A DNA stretch of 64,000 nucleotides from Sulfobacillus acidophilus (GCA_003023745.1 PXYV01000005.1:37327-101326); one strand, 5' to 3'. Counted from the first letter of the stretch, positions 34,933 through 44,509 are shown. The notes: a model not told the origin generated them from the letters alone. Numbers and translations are program-made.

Positions 34933-34956
34933 CCTCCTTGGGAAAGACCAAGGAGG
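34933..34956 (+). promoter_or_regulatory. Hairpin burying the Shine-Dalgarno site of the second Nramp-like gene
   Basis: CCTCCTTGG (34933-34941) pairs perfectly with CCAAGGAGG (34948-34956) around GAAAGA. The 3' arm contains the whole ribosome site AAGGAGG, 7 bp before ATG 34964. Unless opened, this nine-pair stem should block translation. With the structured, G-rich region at 34815-34880 (paired GGGT/ACCC, then AGTAGCGGGGCGAGAGG) it suggests a metal- or protein-responsive leader. I could not match it to the M-box or yybP-ykoY consensus. Confidence 0.6.
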
Positions 34957-34963
34957 TAGGGCC

Positions 34964-36304
34964 ATGCAAACACAACAAGTTGCAACGACCGCATGGCATG
35001 AAGAGGCTCGGTTGCGAGCGGAGGACCAGGCGCGGGTTGCATCATTGCGGCAGTCATCGAGTTGGATCAAGCGGATTTTATTGTTTTTGACGTTGTTGGG
35101 TCCGGGAATTTTGGTCATGATTGCGGACAATGACGCCGGTGGCGTTATTACCTATGCACAAACCGGGTCCATGTACGGTATCGGTTTCTTTGTTCCTGCG
35201 TTGGTGTTGGGTGGAGTGATCGCGTTTGTGGTGCAGGAAATGACGGTGCGACTTGGCGCCGTGACGCATCGCGGCCATGCCGAGATGATTTGGGGGAGAT
35301 ATGGCTCCTTTTGGGGTTGGTTTTCGCTTATCGATCTAGTGCTGGCCAACACGTTGACGTTGATCACGGAGTTCATCGGTATTACGGTGGGCATGTCCGT
35401 ATTTGGAGTACCGCCGGTCTTGAGCGCGGCGCTGGGACTGGTGGTCGACGCCGGAATCTTGCTAGTGTTGAGGTATCGCAGTTGGGAGCGCGTCTCCTTG
35501 TGGATTGCCGCCGGCAATCTGGTGTTCGTGCCTTTAGCGTTGATGGCACATCCGGACTGGGGACACGTCGTGGCGGCTTTTCAGCATTGGTGGATACCGG
35601 GAGGGTTTTCGGCTGCCTTTTTGTTCGTTGTCTTGGCCAACTTTGGTACCACCATTGCGCCCTGGATGCTCTTTTTTCAGCAGTCCTCCGTGGTAGACAA
35701 AGGATTGACGGTAGAAGATGTGCGGCATGGTCAGGTTGATACAGCCTTGGGTTCTTTGGCCATGGTGCTTGTGGCGGTTGCCATCATCGTTGTTACAGGG
35801 ACCTTCGCTTTTGGTCATCCGGGCGCGCAAAGTTATGATATCCAGCAAATCATCGCCGTGATTGGCCAGCGTTTGGGACCGATCGGGCAGTCGTTGTTCG
35901 CGTTGGGGTTAGTGGAAGCGGGAACGATTGCTGCAATTGCTTTGACAGCAAGCACCTCATGGGCCACCGGAGAGGCCTTTCGCTGGCCCAAGAGCATCAA
36001 TTTACCGGTTCGCCAAGCGTGGCGGTTTTATGTTCCGGGACTGGTCAGCGCCGTGGTGGCGGCAGCAATTGTCCTGATTCCCCATGCCCCATTGGGGTTC
36101 TTAAACTTGACGGTACAGGTTTTGGCTTCGATTTTCATGCCGGCGGCCTTGTTGTTTTTGCTCCTATTGCTCAACGACACGGAAATCATGGGACAGTACG
36201 TGAATAAGTCGTGGCAAAACATTTCGGCCATCTCGATTGTGGGATTGTTAGTCATCTTAAATGGACTATACGGCATTTCAGTTGTGTTCCCGAGGATTTT
36301 TTGA
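34964..36304 (+). CDS. Nramp-superfamily divalent cation transporter, non-canonical
   Basis: This 446-residue paralogue of the protein at 19996-21315 has the same subgroup signatures: GPGILVMIADNDAGG in helix 1, QEMTVRLGAVTHRGHAEMI after helix 2, and TTIAPWMLFFQQSSVVDKG in helix 6. The classical DPGN and MPH metal-binding motifs are both replaced. Mg2+ or another divalent ion is a reasonable guess, not proven. Expression is probably controlled by the leader hairpin. The small one-TM gene follows 16 bp downstream. Confidence 0.87.
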   Translation: MQTQQVATTAWHEEARLRAEDQARVASLRQSSSWIKRILLFLTLLGPGILVMIADNDAGGVITYAQTGSMYGIGFFVPALVLGGVIAFVVQEMTVRLGAVTHRGHAEMIWGRYGSFWGWFSLIDLVLANTLTLITEFIGITVGMSVFGVPPVLSAALGLVVDAGILLVLRYRSWERVSLWIAAGNLVFVPLALMAHPDWGHVVAAFQHWWIPGGFSAAFLFVVLANFGTTIAPWMLFFQQSSVVDKGLTVEDVRHGQVDTALGSLAMVLVAVAIIVVTGTFAFGHPGAQSYDIQQIIAVIGQRLGPIGQSLFALGLVEAGTIAAIALTASTSWATGEAFRWPKSINLPVRQAWRFYVPGLVSAVVAAAIVLIPHAPLGFLNLTVQVLASIFMPAALLFLLLLLNDTEIMGQYVNKSWQNISAISIVGLLVILNGLYGISVVFPRIF

Positions 36305-36320
36305 GAAATGGGGTGATGGT

Positions 36321-36491
36321 ATGCACCGCAGCAAGGATAATTTGCAGGTTCTGGAGCCTGCGGATGAGCCGGTGACGCTAACCCGCGTGACGCCCAATCG
36401 CCGCATTCAAATCGTCTTCTGGGGACTTCGGGCGTACATTGTGGTGATGGTTGTTCTGGTAATCATCGGCTTTGCGCGCGGGATGCATTAA
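36321..36491 (+). CDS. Small one-TM protein paired with the second Nramp-like transporter
   Basis: This 56-residue protein starts at ATG 36321 behind GGGGTGAT. A soluble N-terminus of about 28 residues precedes one membrane segment (FWGLRAYIVVMVVLVII). It shares the WGLR-x-Y core and the following hydrophobic pattern with the 19729-19953 protein. Both genes directly follow an Nramp-like gene, on opposite strands of the window. A role as an accessory subunit of the transporter is inferred. Confidence 0.75.
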   Translation: MHRSKDNLQVLEPADEPVTLTRVTPNRRIQIVFWGLRAYIVVMVVLVIIGFARGMH

Positions 36492-36493
36492 AG

Positions 36494-37555
36494 CTACGGA
36501 TGGGGCCAACGCGCCCGAACCTGATCGCGTTTGGCTATGGTATCATCAGCGTCGCCGTAGCGGATGTCTTCGTACACTTTAGACACTTCATCGCCGACGT
36601 TAGGTTGACTGCGAGCCATCCATTCGCGCAGCGTCTCGGATGGCGCGCGTTCCTTTTGCAAATGGCGGGATTGGCGAAGCCGCCGGGCCACGAGAGTGCG
36701 TACCGGCTTTAAGCGCCGACGCAGCGGGCGGTAAAAGTCGGGTACCTCATCGGAAAGATCTTCTCGCACAATGCCGCGATCGCTGCCGACAGGATCCAGA
36801 TTGTCCTCGTTGCGTGCCCAGTAACGGTACGCGGCATAAAGGGAAAGAGTCAACACAATCAAAGCACCAACGACCAGCGCGCTAGTGAGAATAACAGGGA
36901 TATGGGTGACGACCTTACTGGGCAGGTGGTGTGCCTCGAAAGCAGATCGGAGCGAGCGATTTGTGGTAGGCCGAGCTGAAAGGTGAATGCGGGAAAACAC
37001 GGCAATAAAGGGATAGGCGATGACGCTAAATGTGGTAGCTAATACGGTTTGCCACGGCATGAGATGGATGATTAAACCGGCAGCCGCTGCTCCTAATCCG
37101 GCCACTACGGCTATGCTCATGGCCAAGCGCAAGCGTTGCGGCTCCATTTGTTTCTCCGCGTCTTGTGATGTCACCAGCGCGACGATTGCGATGGCTGCAA
37201 GCAAAAGAAAAACCCATGTCACCCGGGGATTGATAAAACTAGCGACAACAATGATTGGCACGCTGCCGAGAATTGCGCGATCGGCTGAGGGGCGTTGCGC
37301 TCGCGCGATGGACAGGGCCGCGATGGCCATGATGACGATAAGCGCGACACCCCAGAATTTTGCTACCGCTACGATCATGAACGTCACCACCGCAACTTCG
37401 ATGGCAAATCGCAGGAGAGGCGGGATGCGGCGGAAAACCCCGGGGATGGCGGCGATCAATAACAGGAGCCAGGCGGGGACTGAAAGGCCGACGACGCTTG
37501 CCAAGGTGAAGAGAGAAACACTGTATAGGGCCATGAGCAGAATTCGGTTACGCAC
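36494..37555 (-). CDS. Membrane protein with DUF4129-like C-terminal domain
   Basis: This 353-residue protein has about seven to eight membrane segments in the first 245 residues and a cytoplasmic tail. The tail (KERAPSETLREWMARSQP, then KVYEDIRYGD) follows the DUF4129 pattern, usually found at the end of transglutaminase-like membrane proteins in MoxR clusters. No transglutaminase domain is present. It overlaps the DUF58 gene by 8 bp. Function unknown; probably part of a MoxR-DUF58 chaperone-like system. Confidence 0.75.
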   Translation of the reverse strand: MRNRILLMALYSVSLFTLASVVGLSVPAWLLLLIAAIPGVFRRIPPLLRFAIEVAVVTFMIVAVAKFWGVALIVIMAIAALSIARAQRPSADRAILGSVPIIVVASFINPRVTWVFLLLAAIAIVALVTSQDAEKQMEPQRLRLAMSIAVVAGLGAAAAGLIIHLMPWQTVLATTFSVIAYPFIAVFSRIHLSARPTTNRSLRSAFEAHHLPSKVVTHIPVILTSALVVGALIVLTLSLYAAYRYWARNEDNLDPVGSDRGIVREDLSDEVPDFYRPLRRRLKPVRTLVARRLRQSRHLQKERAPSETLREWMARSQPNVGDEVSKVYEDIRYGDADDTIAKRDQVRARWPHP

Positions 37556-38768
37556 GGACCCACTCTCCTTTCTGAAAGTGCCAGACGTGTCGGATCCAGT
37601 GCGGAACGGCAGGGGTTGTGTCCCCTAGGGTCAGAAAGATGACCTCAAGGCCTCGTTGAGCTTTAGCCGAAAGGTATTCCGTCAAGATGGCGGGCCAGTA
37701 GGGACTCACAATGACCAGAGTGGCTCCCCTGACCAGCCTTCGATCGAGGCGAGCCAGAACAAGGGGCAAATCCTCGTCCATGGTACCGCTGGGTTGGGTC
37801 CAGGCCAGAGCGGTTAGAAGGTCCGCGGCGTCCGCTCGCTTTTGGGCCGGCAGCGTGAATCCGCGCACGTGACCAGCAATGGATCCGGTTGAGGACAGCC
37901 CAGTCGTCAGGCCGGACCTGACAGCCACTTCGACCACACTGGCCGCGAGGCTAATACTGTCTTCCAAGAGGTCGCGGTCTACACCATGCCAATGTTGGTC
38001 GGTTGTCTTGGGATGCAGTAGCACTTCAATGGTACGGTCAACCAGTGGCTCCAACTGCTTGACCATCAGGCGAGCCATTCGCGCGGATGCGTGGGCGGCC
38101 ACGTGACGGACGGAGTCGCCAGGCTGATAGGGGCGGATGGCCAAGACCTGTATCGGATCGGGGGGATCCCAAGGGCGACCGTGGAGCGATCCGCTCGTGG
38201 GATTTCTGGACCAAAACCCACTAGGCAGCGGATAGCGGCGTGGCCAAACCGTAAAGTAATACAGGGAACTATCTTCACGGATGAGTTCGTTCCATGATAA
38301 GGGGTCGCGAAAAATGAGAGAACCCGGACCGATATTCCAGCGACCCCGGGTCTCGCCGGTTAAATGATATTGAATTCGAACCCGCTGACGGCCTCTGACC
38401 CAAAGTGTGCCTGTTAAGGTTTGGCGGGAGCCGCCCGGCACCACAAGCGTGGTGCCAGGGCCCTCGGGATGAACGGCTTGCGGCAAATCCACTTTCCATT
38501 GCATATCCAATATAGGCCAAGGAAGGGGGTTCTCCACAATCATTTCCGCCTGAACCGACTGCCCGATTTCCGCTTGCGGCTCGACAACGTGCATTTTTAC
38601 CGCGATGAGGGCCAAACTGCGGCGGGCTAAATAGGAAGAGAGGATCGCGAGACCCCAAAAGAAAAGCCCTAGGATGAGGATGGCTGGGCGGTTCGTGACT
38701 AAACCCGTGATAGACAAAATTAATCCGAGAACGGGAATCGTTTCCTCGCGCCAAGCTTTCCAGATCAT
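37548..38768 (-). CDS. DUF58-family membrane protein
   Basis: This 406-residue protein has two N-terminal membrane segments (residues 10-50), a beta-rich exported or cytoplasmic middle, and the DUF58 core IRPYQPGDSVRHVAAHASAR, followed by a VWA-like fold (TIEVLLHPKT, then GATLVIVSPYW). DUF58 proteins are found next to MoxR AAA+ ATPases and may be their clients or partners. The ATG shares one base with the MoxR stop (TAATG). Confidence 0.88.
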   Translation of the reverse strand: MIWKAWREETIPVLGLILSITGLVTNRPAILILGLFFWGLAILSSYLARRSLALIAVKMHVVEPQAEIGQSVQAEMIVENPLPWPILDMQWKVDLPQAVHPEGPGTTLVVPGGSRQTLTGTLWVRGRQRVRIQYHLTGETRGRWNIGPGSLIFRDPLSWNELIREDSSLYYFTVWPRRYPLPSGFWSRNPTSGSLHGRPWDPPDPIQVLAIRPYQPGDSVRHVAAHASARMARLMVKQLEPLVDRTIEVLLHPKTTDQHWHGVDRDLLEDSISLAASVVEVAVRSGLTTGLSSTGSIAGHVRGFTLPAQKRADAADLLTALAWTQPSGTMDEDLPLVLARLDRRLVRGATLVIVSPYWPAILTEYLSAKAQRGLEVIFLTLGDTTPAVPHWIRHVWHFQKGEWVRA

Positions 38769-39715
38769 TATGCGTCTTCCACGGGGACGGGCACGTCCGC
38801 CACGATTTGTTCGACGAGTGCCTGACCTCGAATGCGGCTAACCGTTGCGCTAGGACTCGGGACAAGTCGGTGGCCGAGAACGTGCGGTGCCAGCAGTTTG
38901 ATGTCGTCGGGTGTCACATAGGTGCGTTGTTGTAGCCAGGCGTAGGCGCGCGCCACTTGGGCAAAGCGCAGCGACGTGCGAGGCGATGCCCCTAAGTCCA
39001 CCAATGGGTGGGTCCGCGTCAGGCGGCACAGGCTAATCAAATAATCCAGCGTGACGGTATTGATCGCCACTTGGCGGCACGCGTCGACCATGTGCGATAC
39101 CTCGTCGCCTGTGAAAAGAGGACTGAGGTCATCGATAGGGTCGCGCTGTGAAAAATTTTTTACCAAGGCACGTTCGTCATCCACAGTGGGATAGCCCAAG
39201 CTCAGCGATATGAGGAATCGGTCAAGCTCAGCTTCCGGCAACGGGAAAGTGCCCTCCATTTCTACCGGGTTTTGGGTAGCCACGATCAAAAAGGGATCAG
39301 GTAACAGGTGGGTGACACCATCCGCTGTCACTTGGCGTTCTTCCATGCATTCTAAGAGCGCGGCCTGGCTGCGGGGCGTGGTGCGATTAATCTCATCAAC
39401 GAGCACGATGTGGTGGAATACGGGTCCCGCTCGAAACTTTAGTTCACTGCTCTTGAGATCGTATACGAGCCCTCCTGTGATGTCTTGAGGCAAGAGATCG
39501 GGAGAGCCCTGAATTCGTGCAAAACTTAGCCCGGTCAATTGAGCAAGCACCCGAGCCAGACGGGTTTTGGCCACGCCTGGCACGTCGTCTAAAAGCACAT
39601 GGCCGCGAGCTAGCCAGGAGGCAAGAATTAAGGTCGCCTGATGGCGTTTTCCTAAAATTAATTGATCGACGGCATCCAGCAACTGATTAGCGCGCGCGTA
39701 TAGTATATCGGCCAT
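38768..39715 (-). CDS. MoxR-type AAA+ ATPase
   Basis: This 315-residue ATPase starts at ATG 39715; longer starts run into the Usp gene region in another frame and are rejected. The Walker A region reads DDVPGVAKTRLAR; the Gly of GKT is replaced by Ala, as in many MoxR proteins. Walker B is HHIVLVDEINRTTPRSQ and sensor 1 is FLIVATQNPVE. It acts as a chaperone for metal or VWA-containing partners. It is the first gene of a three-gene operon. Confidence 0.93.
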   Translation of the reverse strand: MADILYARANQLLDAVDQLILGKRHQATLILASWLARGHVLLDDVPGVAKTRLARVLAQLTGLSFARIQGSPDLLPQDITGGLVYDLKSSELKFRAGPVFHHIVLVDEINRTTPRSQAALLECMEERQVTADGVTHLLPDPFLIVATQNPVEMEGTFPLPEAELDRFLISLSLGYPTVDDERALVKNFSQRDPIDDLSPLFTGDEVSHMVDACRQVAINTVTLDYLISLCRLTRTHPLVDLGASPRTSLRFAQVARAYAWLQQRTYVTPDDIKLLAPHVLGHRLVPSPSATVSRIRGQALVEQIVADVPVPVEDA

Positions 39716-39806
39716 TGAAACGATCCCTTCGGTTGTGTTCAGCACGGTGAGAAAGTTCGCATTCTCTAGGCGAAAATCCTTCAAGCGCGACGACAACTCA
39801 AAGAGT

Positions 39807-40232
39807 TTACGGAATGACCCAGACCGGGATGGGTGAATGACTGGCCAATTCGGAGGAAATGCTTCCCAGCAGGTGGCGCGACAGAGAATGGCTGCGGCGT
39901 CCCACCACAATGGCGTCCACCGGGTGCGATCGCACGTAGCCGATGAGCGCATCGGCAATCGAGGGACCCGTAAGAACGGTACAGTCGACATGCCAACCCT
40001 CAAGTACTGTCATGGTTTGCTCGCAGGCCTGCCGGGCTTCCTGAACGGCGGCATCTTCTATGGTGTCTGCGTAGGACGGTAACGTGGCAAATGTCGGCGA
40101 GCCCATTACCGTCGGCGTTCGGCTCACGCTCGCCACCGTCACTTGCCAATGCTCGGGACCAAAATGCTCCATAATCCAACGCGCTGCTTTGAGTGCGCCC
40201 TCTGACCCATCCGATGCCAATAAAAGCGTCAA
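39807..40232 (-). CDS. Universal stress protein (UspA family)
   Basis: This 141-residue protein has the Usp alpha/beta fold. It begins LLLASDGSEGALKAARW. The ATP-binding end is VGRRSHSLSRHLLGSISSEL, matching G-2x-G-9x-G(S/T) loosely (the first G is followed by RRS). It may bind ATP or be a non-binding variant. It is transcribed divergently from the DUF1540 gene and stands alone. Confidence 0.9.
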   Translation of the reverse strand: MTLLLASDGSEGALKAARWIMEHFGPEHWQVTVASVSRTPTVMGSPTFATLPSYADTIEDAAVQEARQACEQTMTVLEGWHVDCTVLTGPSIADALIGYVRSHPVDAIVVGRRSHSLSRHLLGSISSELASHSPIPVWVIP

Positions 40233-40347
40233 TGCGTTCGTGCTGAACCCCTCCTCTTGGTCAAAACACGCAACCGGTGTTCATGCATATGTTACCACCC
40301 GCAAGGGAAACGATAACAGCAAGTCGCCAAACTGGAGGAGGGGGAAG

Positions 40348-40569
40348 ATGGCTCAGGTACAAGTGCGGTGCACCGTGGACAACTGCTATTTCTGGGCACA
40401 GGACAATCACTGCAATGCGGAGAGTATTTTAATCACGTCTGATGCGGCCGCGCAGCAATACTCCCAGAGTGATGACAACCGCAGCGTCGATATGCTGGTC
40501 GACGTGATTGGGGAAACGCCAGCTAGTCAATGTCAAGAGACCGCTTGCAAAACATTTCAACGGCGTTAG
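40348..40569 (+). CDS. DUF1540-containing protein
   Basis: This 73-residue protein starts at ATG 40348 behind GGAGGAGGGG. The pattern CTVDNCYFWAQDNHCNAESI is the DUF1540 motif, with further Cys at the C-terminus (SQCQETACKTF), giving five Cys. Such proteins are predicted metal binders of unknown function and are common in spore formers. A terminator follows at 40661. Confidence 0.8.
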   Translation: MAQVQVRCTVDNCYFWAQDNHCNAESILITSDAAAQQYSQSDDNRSVDMLVDVIGETPASQCQETACKTFQRR

Positions 40570-40660
40570 CGGCTGACTCTTAAATCCTGACTTAGGATCC
40601 CGGTGCGGTTGTTTGTAGGCTACCGACTGGAGCGATTAAAACGGCGCGAGATGAGGTATG

Positions 40661-40692
40661 GACGGCTCACAGCAACTGGTGGGCCGTCTTTG
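40661..40692 (+). terminator. Intrinsic-type terminator
   Basis: GACGGCTCAC (40661-40670) pairs with GTGGGCCGTC (40680-40689, one mismatch), followed by TTTG. It lies 92 bp after the DUF1540 stop and probably ends that transcript. Confidence 0.55.
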
Positions 40693-40797
40693 CCGCATGC
40701 GAAGATCAAATCTAAGAAAAGTGGATGTCTGCACACTGCGTACCGCAGAGTATCGGGTGATTCGCACCGCCGATTGATCTTTGCTACCATTTAATGT

Positions 40798-41463
40798 ATG
40801 AAAAGTCCTTACGTGGCCGTCGCTCCGACCGAGTTGCAAAAGTCGACCGAGGAGCTCGCCTATCAGTTGTTGAACTGGGTTTTGGTGAACGAAACGGCTG
40901 ATGGCCTTTTGGTTGGACGGATTGTGGAATGCGAGATGTATCAAGGTCCGGACGATCGCGGTGCCCATAGCTATGGCGGCAAGCCTACCGACCGCACGCG
41001 TGTGATGTACGGGTCTCCTGGATACGCATATGTGTATCTGATTTATGGGATGTATTATTGCCTGAATGTGGTTACGGAAGCTGAGGGCGTGCCGCATGCG
41101 ATTTTGGTGCGGGCGCTCGAACCGTTGCACGGATTAGACACGATGAAGCGAAACCGGATGCTCAAGACAACACGAAACACGGCTGAGCTCACCAGTGGAC
41201 CGGGCAAACTGTGTCAGGCTTTTGGCATCGATCGGCGCCACTATGGCCATCCTTTGTGGGCATCGCCGCTTTACCTGGCACATGCGCTGACTCCGTGGCC
41301 GTCGTTCCAGGTTGCGCGAGGACCACGCATCAATATTGCCTATGCCGGAGAAGCTCGTCAGTACCCGTGGCGCTTTTGGGTCTATAATAATCCACATGTG
41401 TCCAAACCGACGAACTCCGTGACCACCTTAGAACAAGCCCTCCCCGATCCTTTTTGGGGGTGA
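40798..41463 (+). CDS. mpg: 3-methyladenine (alkyladenine) DNA glycosylase
   Basis: This 221-residue AAG/MPG-family enzyme removes alkylated or deaminated purines from DNA. Signature stretches are VGRIVECEMYQGPDDRGAHS (catalytic Glu), MYGSPGYAYVYLIYGMYYCLN, LVRALEP and ELTSGPGKLCQAFGI. Length is normal. ATG 40798 has no ribosome site, and a TACCAT -10-like element lies only a few bases upstream, so the message may be leaderless. Confidence 0.95.
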   Translation: MKSPYVAVAPTELQKSTEELAYQLLNWVLVNETADGLLVGRIVECEMYQGPDDRGAHSYGGKPTDRTRVMYGSPGYAYVYLIYGMYYCLNVVTEAEGVPHAILVRALEPLHGLDTMKRNRMLKTTRNTAELTSGPGKLCQAFGIDRRHYGHPLWASPLYLAHALTPWPSFQVARGPRINIAYAGEARQYPWRFWVYNNPHVSKPTNSVTTLEQALPDPFWG

Positions 41464-41597
41464 TGCCCAGTCTGATTCAGTGGCAGTGCCATCTCATGTG
41501 CACCATGCAGGACGTGTTAGCGAGGGGGATTTTTAAGTAACTCTGGCCTAGCACATGTTACAATCCTAGCGAGAGCGCGTCGGGAAGGAGAAGGCCG

Positions 41598-43601
41598 ATG
41601 GCTGTGCGAATGGTTCACGCGGTATGCCCTCACGACTGTTACGACGCTTGCGGTCTCGAGGTGTCGGTTGAAGACGGACAGGTGACTGCGATTCACGGCG
41701 ATCCCGATCATCCCATTACCAACGGGTTTCTTTGTTTTAAAGTGAACCACTATCTGGATCGCTTGTATCATTCAGATCGAGTGACACAACCGCTTAAGCG
41801 CGTGGGGCCCAAGGGGGGGGATCAATTTCGTCCCGTCAGTTGGGACGAAGCCTTGTCCGAAGTTGGGACAAAGCTTAATCGCATTCTCGCCGAGTCAGGC
41901 GGCGAAGCGATTCTGCCGTACACTTTTGCGGGTAACGAGGGCCTCTTGAGTCATAGTCTGTCAGAGCGATTCTTTCGCAAGATTGGCGCGTCCAGACTGC
42001 AGCGAACAATTTGCACCGCGGCAGCCGATGCGGCATTGAATTGGGTGTATGGAACGGCGATGGGACCCGACCCGGAGACGTTGCCGCTGACCAAATTTGT
42101 AATTCTTTGGGGTTCAAACCCGATGGCTACCAATATTCATGAGATCCCCTTGTTGGACGAGGCCCGACGCCGAGGGGCTGAAATTTGGACGATTGATCCT
42201 TTGAAGACAGCTACGGCCAAACGCTACGACCATCATGTGACGATTCAGCCGGGTTCTGATGGTGCCTTAGCATTGGGGTTGGCGCGGGCAATACTTGAAC
42301 GGCAGACGGCCGATATGGCGTTTATTCGGGACTATGTGACGGGGTTTGAGCAGTTTCGCGCCGTTGCGGATTCGTGGACTCTTGACCGCACGCTGGCAAC
42401 AACCGGGCTAACGCGCTCGCAATTCGGGGAACTGCTTGAGCGACTAGAGTCTTCCCGACCGTTGTTGTTCCGTACGGGATGGGGATTGCAGCGCCGACGG
42501 ACAGGAGCTCAAGCCGTATGGGCGATATCAGCCTTGTCAATCATCTTGGGCGCGCCGCGCCATCGGGGCGGCGGCCATCTCGTGAGCAATTCCGGGGCTT
42601 TTCCACTAAATTGGGCGGGATTGTGGTCCGGCGGATCATTGCACCCCACGACGCGGTCGGTCAACATGGTGCAACTAGGGGAAGCGTTGACTGCGCTGTC
42701 AGATCCACCGATCCGATCGCTTATCGTCTATGGCAGCAATCCGGCGGTTACCGCTCCCCAACAGCAAAAAGTGTTAGAGGGGTTGCGACGTCCCGATTTG
42801 CTGACAATTGTGCACGAACAAATGATGACCGATACGGCTCGATACGCCGACTGGGTGTTTCCAGCCTGCATGTCGGTGGAAGCGCTGGATTTGTACATTT
42901 CATATTGGCACCGCTATGTTCAGCTGAGCCTTCCGGCGGTGGCGCCCTTGGGGGAGTCGGTGTCGAACAATGAGTTCTTCCGACGTCTGGCCAAAACCAT
43001 GGGATTAACAGATCCTGAACTGCAGGAGAGTGACGAGGGCTTGATTCGGACATTGCTACAAAGTAATCATCCGTGGCTTGAAGGGATCAGTTGGGATGCG
43101 CTGGTCCAACACCCTGTGCAGAAATTGAAGCTACCTACGGATACGCGCCCTTATGTCGACACAGCGATTCCAACCAGAGACGAACGCTTGCATATTGAGC
43201 CATTTTTTGCCGATGCGGGGAGGATCTGGCAGGATCAATCCTCGTCACCGGATGAATTTCAGTTGCTGTCACCCGCGCGACGGGAAACCATTAAATCATC
43301 GTACGCAAATGTGCGGTCGGTTATGAAAACGTCCACGCCGGAGTTGTTGATGCATCCTGAGGATCTGCGCCGGCTGAGACTTCAGCCGGGACAATGGGTG
43401 AGCGTGTACAATGCGTTTGGAGAGACCCGCATGGTGGTGCAACCGAGCGAGGTGCCGCCCCGGGGAATCGTGGTCAGCTATGCTGTGCATTGGAATGACG
43501 GGGCCGATGGATCGAATGTGAATCAATTGACAAGCGCCACGCTTTCGGACTATGGCCAAGGCGCTACTTTTTATGACGCGTGGGTGAGGATTCGATCATG
43601 A
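41598..43601 (+). CDS. Molybdopterin-dependent oxidoreductase with N-terminal [4Fe-4S] site
   Basis: This 667-residue enzyme of the DMSO reductase superfamily has an N-terminal cluster motif CPHDCYDACGLEV with the fourth Cys in GFLCFK. Molybdopterin-binding segments are FVILWGSNPMATNIHE, WTIDPLKTATAKRYDHHV and IRSLIVYGSNPAVT. The C-terminal MopB domain begins near FQLLSPARRETIKSSY. No signal peptide is present, so it is cytoplasmic. It resembles putative oxidoreductases of unknown substrate rather than classical formate dehydrogenases. ATG 41598 follows GGAGAAGG. It overlaps the next gene by 4 bp. Confidence 0.92.
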   Translation: MAVRMVHAVCPHDCYDACGLEVSVEDGQVTAIHGDPDHPITNGFLCFKVNHYLDRLYHSDRVTQPLKRVGPKGGDQFRPVSWDEALSEVGTKLNRILAESGGEAILPYTFAGNEGLLSHSLSERFFRKIGASRLQRTICTAAADAALNWVYGTAMGPDPETLPLTKFVILWGSNPMATNIHEIPLLDEARRRGAEIWTIDPLKTATAKRYDHHVTIQPGSDGALALGLARAILERQTADMAFIRDYVTGFEQFRAVADSWTLDRTLATTGLTRSQFGELLERLESSRPLLFRTGWGLQRRRTGAQAVWAISALSIILGAPRHRGGGHLVSNSGAFPLNWAGLWSGGSLHPTTRSVNMVQLGEALTALSDPPIRSLIVYGSNPAVTAPQQQKVLEGLRRPDLLTIVHEQMMTDTARYADWVFPACMSVEALDLYISYWHRYVQLSLPAVAPLGESVSNNEFFRRLAKTMGLTDPELQESDEGLIRTLLQSNHPWLEGISWDALVQHPVQKLKLPTDTRPYVDTAIPTRDERLHIEPFFADAGRIWQDQSSSPDEFQLLSPARRETIKSSYANVRSVMKTSTPELLMHPEDLRRLRLQPGQWVSVYNAFGETRMVVQPSEVPPRGIVVSYAVHWNDGADGSNVNQLTSATLSDYGQGATFYDAWVRIRS

Positions 43602-44509
43602 GCGACGTGGGGCCAATCTTTGAGTGTGTTCCGAATTTTTCCGAAGGATGTCGACCTGAAGTGCTGGAGGCCTTGCGACGAGCCGCTGACGTGCCGCAGG
43701 TTCAGGTGTTGGGGATCGACAGCGATGTGGACCACAATCGCGCGGTACTGACCTTGGTAGGACCGGGCCCGGCACTGAGTGAAGCCGTGTTCCGAACGAT
43801 GCAAACAGCTATGGAACAGATTGATCTAAGACGGCACCAGGGATTACATCCCCGCATTGGGGCTGTCGATGTGGTGCCGTTTGTTCCCTGGCATCAGGCT
43901 GATATGGCGGGGGCGATTGCTTTGGCTCATGCGCTGGGCGAGCGGGTTGGCGCGGAACTGCAACTGCCGGTGTTTTTTTACGGAGAAGCGGCATTGATAG
44001 ACGGGCATAGGCGACTAGCGCAAGTCCGACGGGGACAGTTCGAAGGATTGGAGGCGCGCCTGGCAACGGACCCGCCCGATCGGGGGCCGCGGCATCCGCA
44101 CCCTAGTGCTGGTGCGGTGGCCATCGGCGCGCGCCGCTTGTTAATTGCGTTCAATGTGTATTTAGGCACCACGGATCTGGCCGTTGCACGAGCCATTGCG
44201 CGGTCCGTGCGCGGTTCATCGGGCGGCTTAGTCGGAGTGCAAGCACTGGCCATGGATACCCGTCGTCAAGGGCGGCTGCAGGTCTCGATGAACTTGATTG
44301 ACTATCCGACCACCCCTTTGCCTCAAGCCCTAGAATTTGTTCGCCGGGAAGCCGCCCGGTTTGGGGTGAGCGTGCTCGAAACAGAAGTGGTGGGACTGAT
44401 GCCATTGCAAGCGGTCCAAGATATCGTGCGATATTATTTACAGATGCCGCGCTTTGACCACACCCAAGTGCTGGAAACGGCCTTAGGAAATTCCGCTGAA
44501 TGGCAGTAG
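43598..44509 (+). CDS. Glutamate formimidoyltransferase (FTCD N-domain type)
   Basis: This 303-residue protein belongs to the formiminotransferase family, which moves the formimino group of formiminoglutamate to tetrahydrofolate at the end of histidine breakdown. Signatures are ECVPNFSEG near the start, LGIDSDVDHNRAVLT, and HPRIGAVDVVPFVP. The cyclodeaminase domain is absent, as in many bacteria. ATG 43598 shares ATGA with the oxidoreductase stop. No other hut gene is in the window. Confidence 0.92.
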   Translation: MSDVGPIFECVPNFSEGCRPEVLEALRRAADVPQVQVLGIDSDVDHNRAVLTLVGPGPALSEAVFRTMQTAMEQIDLRRHQGLHPRIGAVDVVPFVPWHQADMAGAIALAHALGERVGAELQLPVFFYGEAALIDGHRRLAQVRRGQFEGLEARLATDPPDRGPRHPHPSAGAVAIGARRLLIAFNVYLGTTDLAVARAIARSVRGSSGGLVGVQALAMDTRRQGRLQVSMNLIDYPTTPLPQALEFVRREAARFGVSVLETEVVGLMPLQAVQDIVRYYLQMPRFDHTQVLETALGNSAEWQ

